Shown one piece after another: positions 5,859 to 6,515 of a stretch of 6,515 nt of DNA. The position numbers and the translations under genes are program-made. The DNA comes from J061 sp003695725 [NCBI: Candidatus Schekmanbacteria bacterium] (GTDB taxonomy: Bacteria; Schekmanbacteria; GWA2-38-11). The stretch is taken from the NCBI GenBank assembly GCA_003695725.1, contig RFHX01000274.1, positions 1 to 6,515 of the forward strand. The letters run 5' to 3'. Positions within the stretch are counted from its first letter, which is position 1, and every line of letters begins with the position of its first letter. The notes under the pieces are model-generated. The model had not been told where the DNA came from. It ran no database searches and saw nothing but the letters and a program-made list of their open reading frames with translations.

Positions 5859-6515
5859 CTATTTTTCTGTCTTAACGCTTTTTTCCCCATAAATGAGATT
5901 GAACACTATGGGTATGAAAAGCATAGTAAAAATAGTGGATGCAAATATACCAAAGATTATTGACCAAGCTAATCCACTGAATATTGGATCAAGTGTTATA
6001 ACAACATTCCCAAGAAGTGAAGTTCCTGCAGTAAGAAGAATGGGACGAAATCTTACAGCACCTGATTCCAAAAGAGCAATACGAAGTTCTTTGCCTTCCT
6101 TAATACTGTTTCTAATGAAATCTATTAGAATGATCGCATTTCTTACCACAATTCCGGAAAGGGCAATCATTCCTATCATAGCGGTAGCAGAGAAAAATAC
6201 TGGATTATCATATCCACTTACGGGCTTGTTTGCTATAAGGTTTAAAATAAAAAATCCGGGCAAAATTCCTATTAATGTAAAAGGGATCGATATCATTATT
6301 ATCAAGGGCATAATAAAGGATGATGTTTCTATTACAAGAAGCAAATAGATACCAGCAAGAGCACCTGCAAAACCAATTCCTAAGTCTCTAAAAACGTCAA
6401 GTGTTATCTTCCATTCTCCTTCTCCGTTCCATACAACTTTTATATTCTTTGGAGGTTTTTCTTTTTTTACTGAAAGTATCAGTTTTAATATTATATTGAC
6501 AGGACTAATACCTAC
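5859..6515 (-). CDS. RND-family efflux transporter, C-terminal part (partial)
   Basis: The reading frame is open from the right edge to TAG at 5859-5861, giving the last 218 residues of an inner-membrane, proton-driven RND pump (AcrB/CzcA superfamily, COG0841-type). A TTG at 6342-6344 is internal and not a start: upstream codons read GEGEWKITLDVFRDLGIG, then AGALAGIYLLLV, the conserved entry into TM8. Further landmarks are PLIIMISIPFTLIGILPG (TM9), MIGMIALSGIVVRNAIILID (TM10-11) and RFRPILLTAG followed by DPIFSGLA and a final segment ending FIPIVFNLIYG (TM12). The short tail GEKSVKTEK has no extra domain. Such pumps work with a periplasmic adaptor and an outer-membrane channel, here presumably encoded outside the window. 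The substrate (drugs, lipids or metals) cannot be told from this part. Confidence 0.93.
   Translation of the reverse strand, partial: VGISPVNIILKLILSVKKEKPPKNIKVVWNGEGEWKITLDVFRDLGIGFAGALAGIYLLLVIETSSFIMPLIIMISIPFTLIGILPGFFILNLIANKPVSGYDNPVFFSATAMIGMIALSGIVVRNAIILIDFIRNSIKEGKELRIALLESGAVRFRPILLTAGTSLLGNVVITLDPIFSGLAWSIIFGIFASTIFTMLFIPIVFNLIYGEKSVKTEK

Noticed and set aside
5849-5875. Eight-codon plus-strand frame (MNDAIFLS) with AAAAGGAG upstream
   Set aside because: It overlaps the 3' end of the RND gene antisense and has no plus-strand promoter; a chance ribosome-site match is likelier.
5893-6348. Long plus-strand frame opposite the RND gene
   Set aside because: The minus-strand product has clear RND transmembrane motifs and the plus frame has no recognisable domain; it is an antisense shadow.

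Overview
The window is about 6.5 kb of AT-rich DNA (roughly 37% GC by eye). It looks like ordinary chromosome of a diderm (Gram-negative-type) bacterium. Supporting signs are a seryl-tRNA synthetase of bacterial type, the MEP-pathway enzyme Dxr, an RND-family inner-membrane pump, good Shine-Dalgarno sequences and sigma70-like promoters. Both tRNA genes lack an encoded CCA end. The PP-loop protein belongs to a family I associate with Desulfobacterota, Nitrospirota and similar deep-branching lineages. That lineage guess is from memory and is weak.

Layout. Positions 3-170 (+) hold the last 55 codons of a gene whose tail resembles DUF4143-type AAA ATPases. Converging on it from the minus strand is a fluoride-export pair, crcB (519-899) and a DUF190 gene (181-519), overlapping by one base. 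Next on the minus strand come tRNA-Ser(UGA) (979-1063) and serS (1151-2422), so the synthetase and one of its substrates are neighbours. A 194-bp divergent intergenic region (2423-2616) carries one candidate promoter for serS and one for a plus-strand operon. That operon contains a CitE/HpcH-type acyl-CoA lyase (start best placed at GTG 2617), dxr (3526-4695) and a PP-loop ATPase resembling tRNA sulfurtransferases (4697-5713). Converging on its end is tRNA-Gly(CCC) (5718-5789, minus), driven by a near-consensus promoter. The window closes with the C-terminal third of an RND transporter (5859-6515, minus), which continues beyond the right edge.

How the parts relate. CrcB and DUF190 form one functional unit (fluoride tolerance). 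serS and tRNA-Ser share a process (serine decoding). The plus-strand operon mixes CoA-ester metabolism, isoprenoid precursor synthesis and probable tRNA thiolation, with no obvious pathway link. I see no mobile element, CRISPR array, phage gene or defence island. The least explained item is the PP-loop protein, with three cysteine clusters and an RNA-binding-like C-terminal region. The other observations concern gene context, start sites and expression signals.
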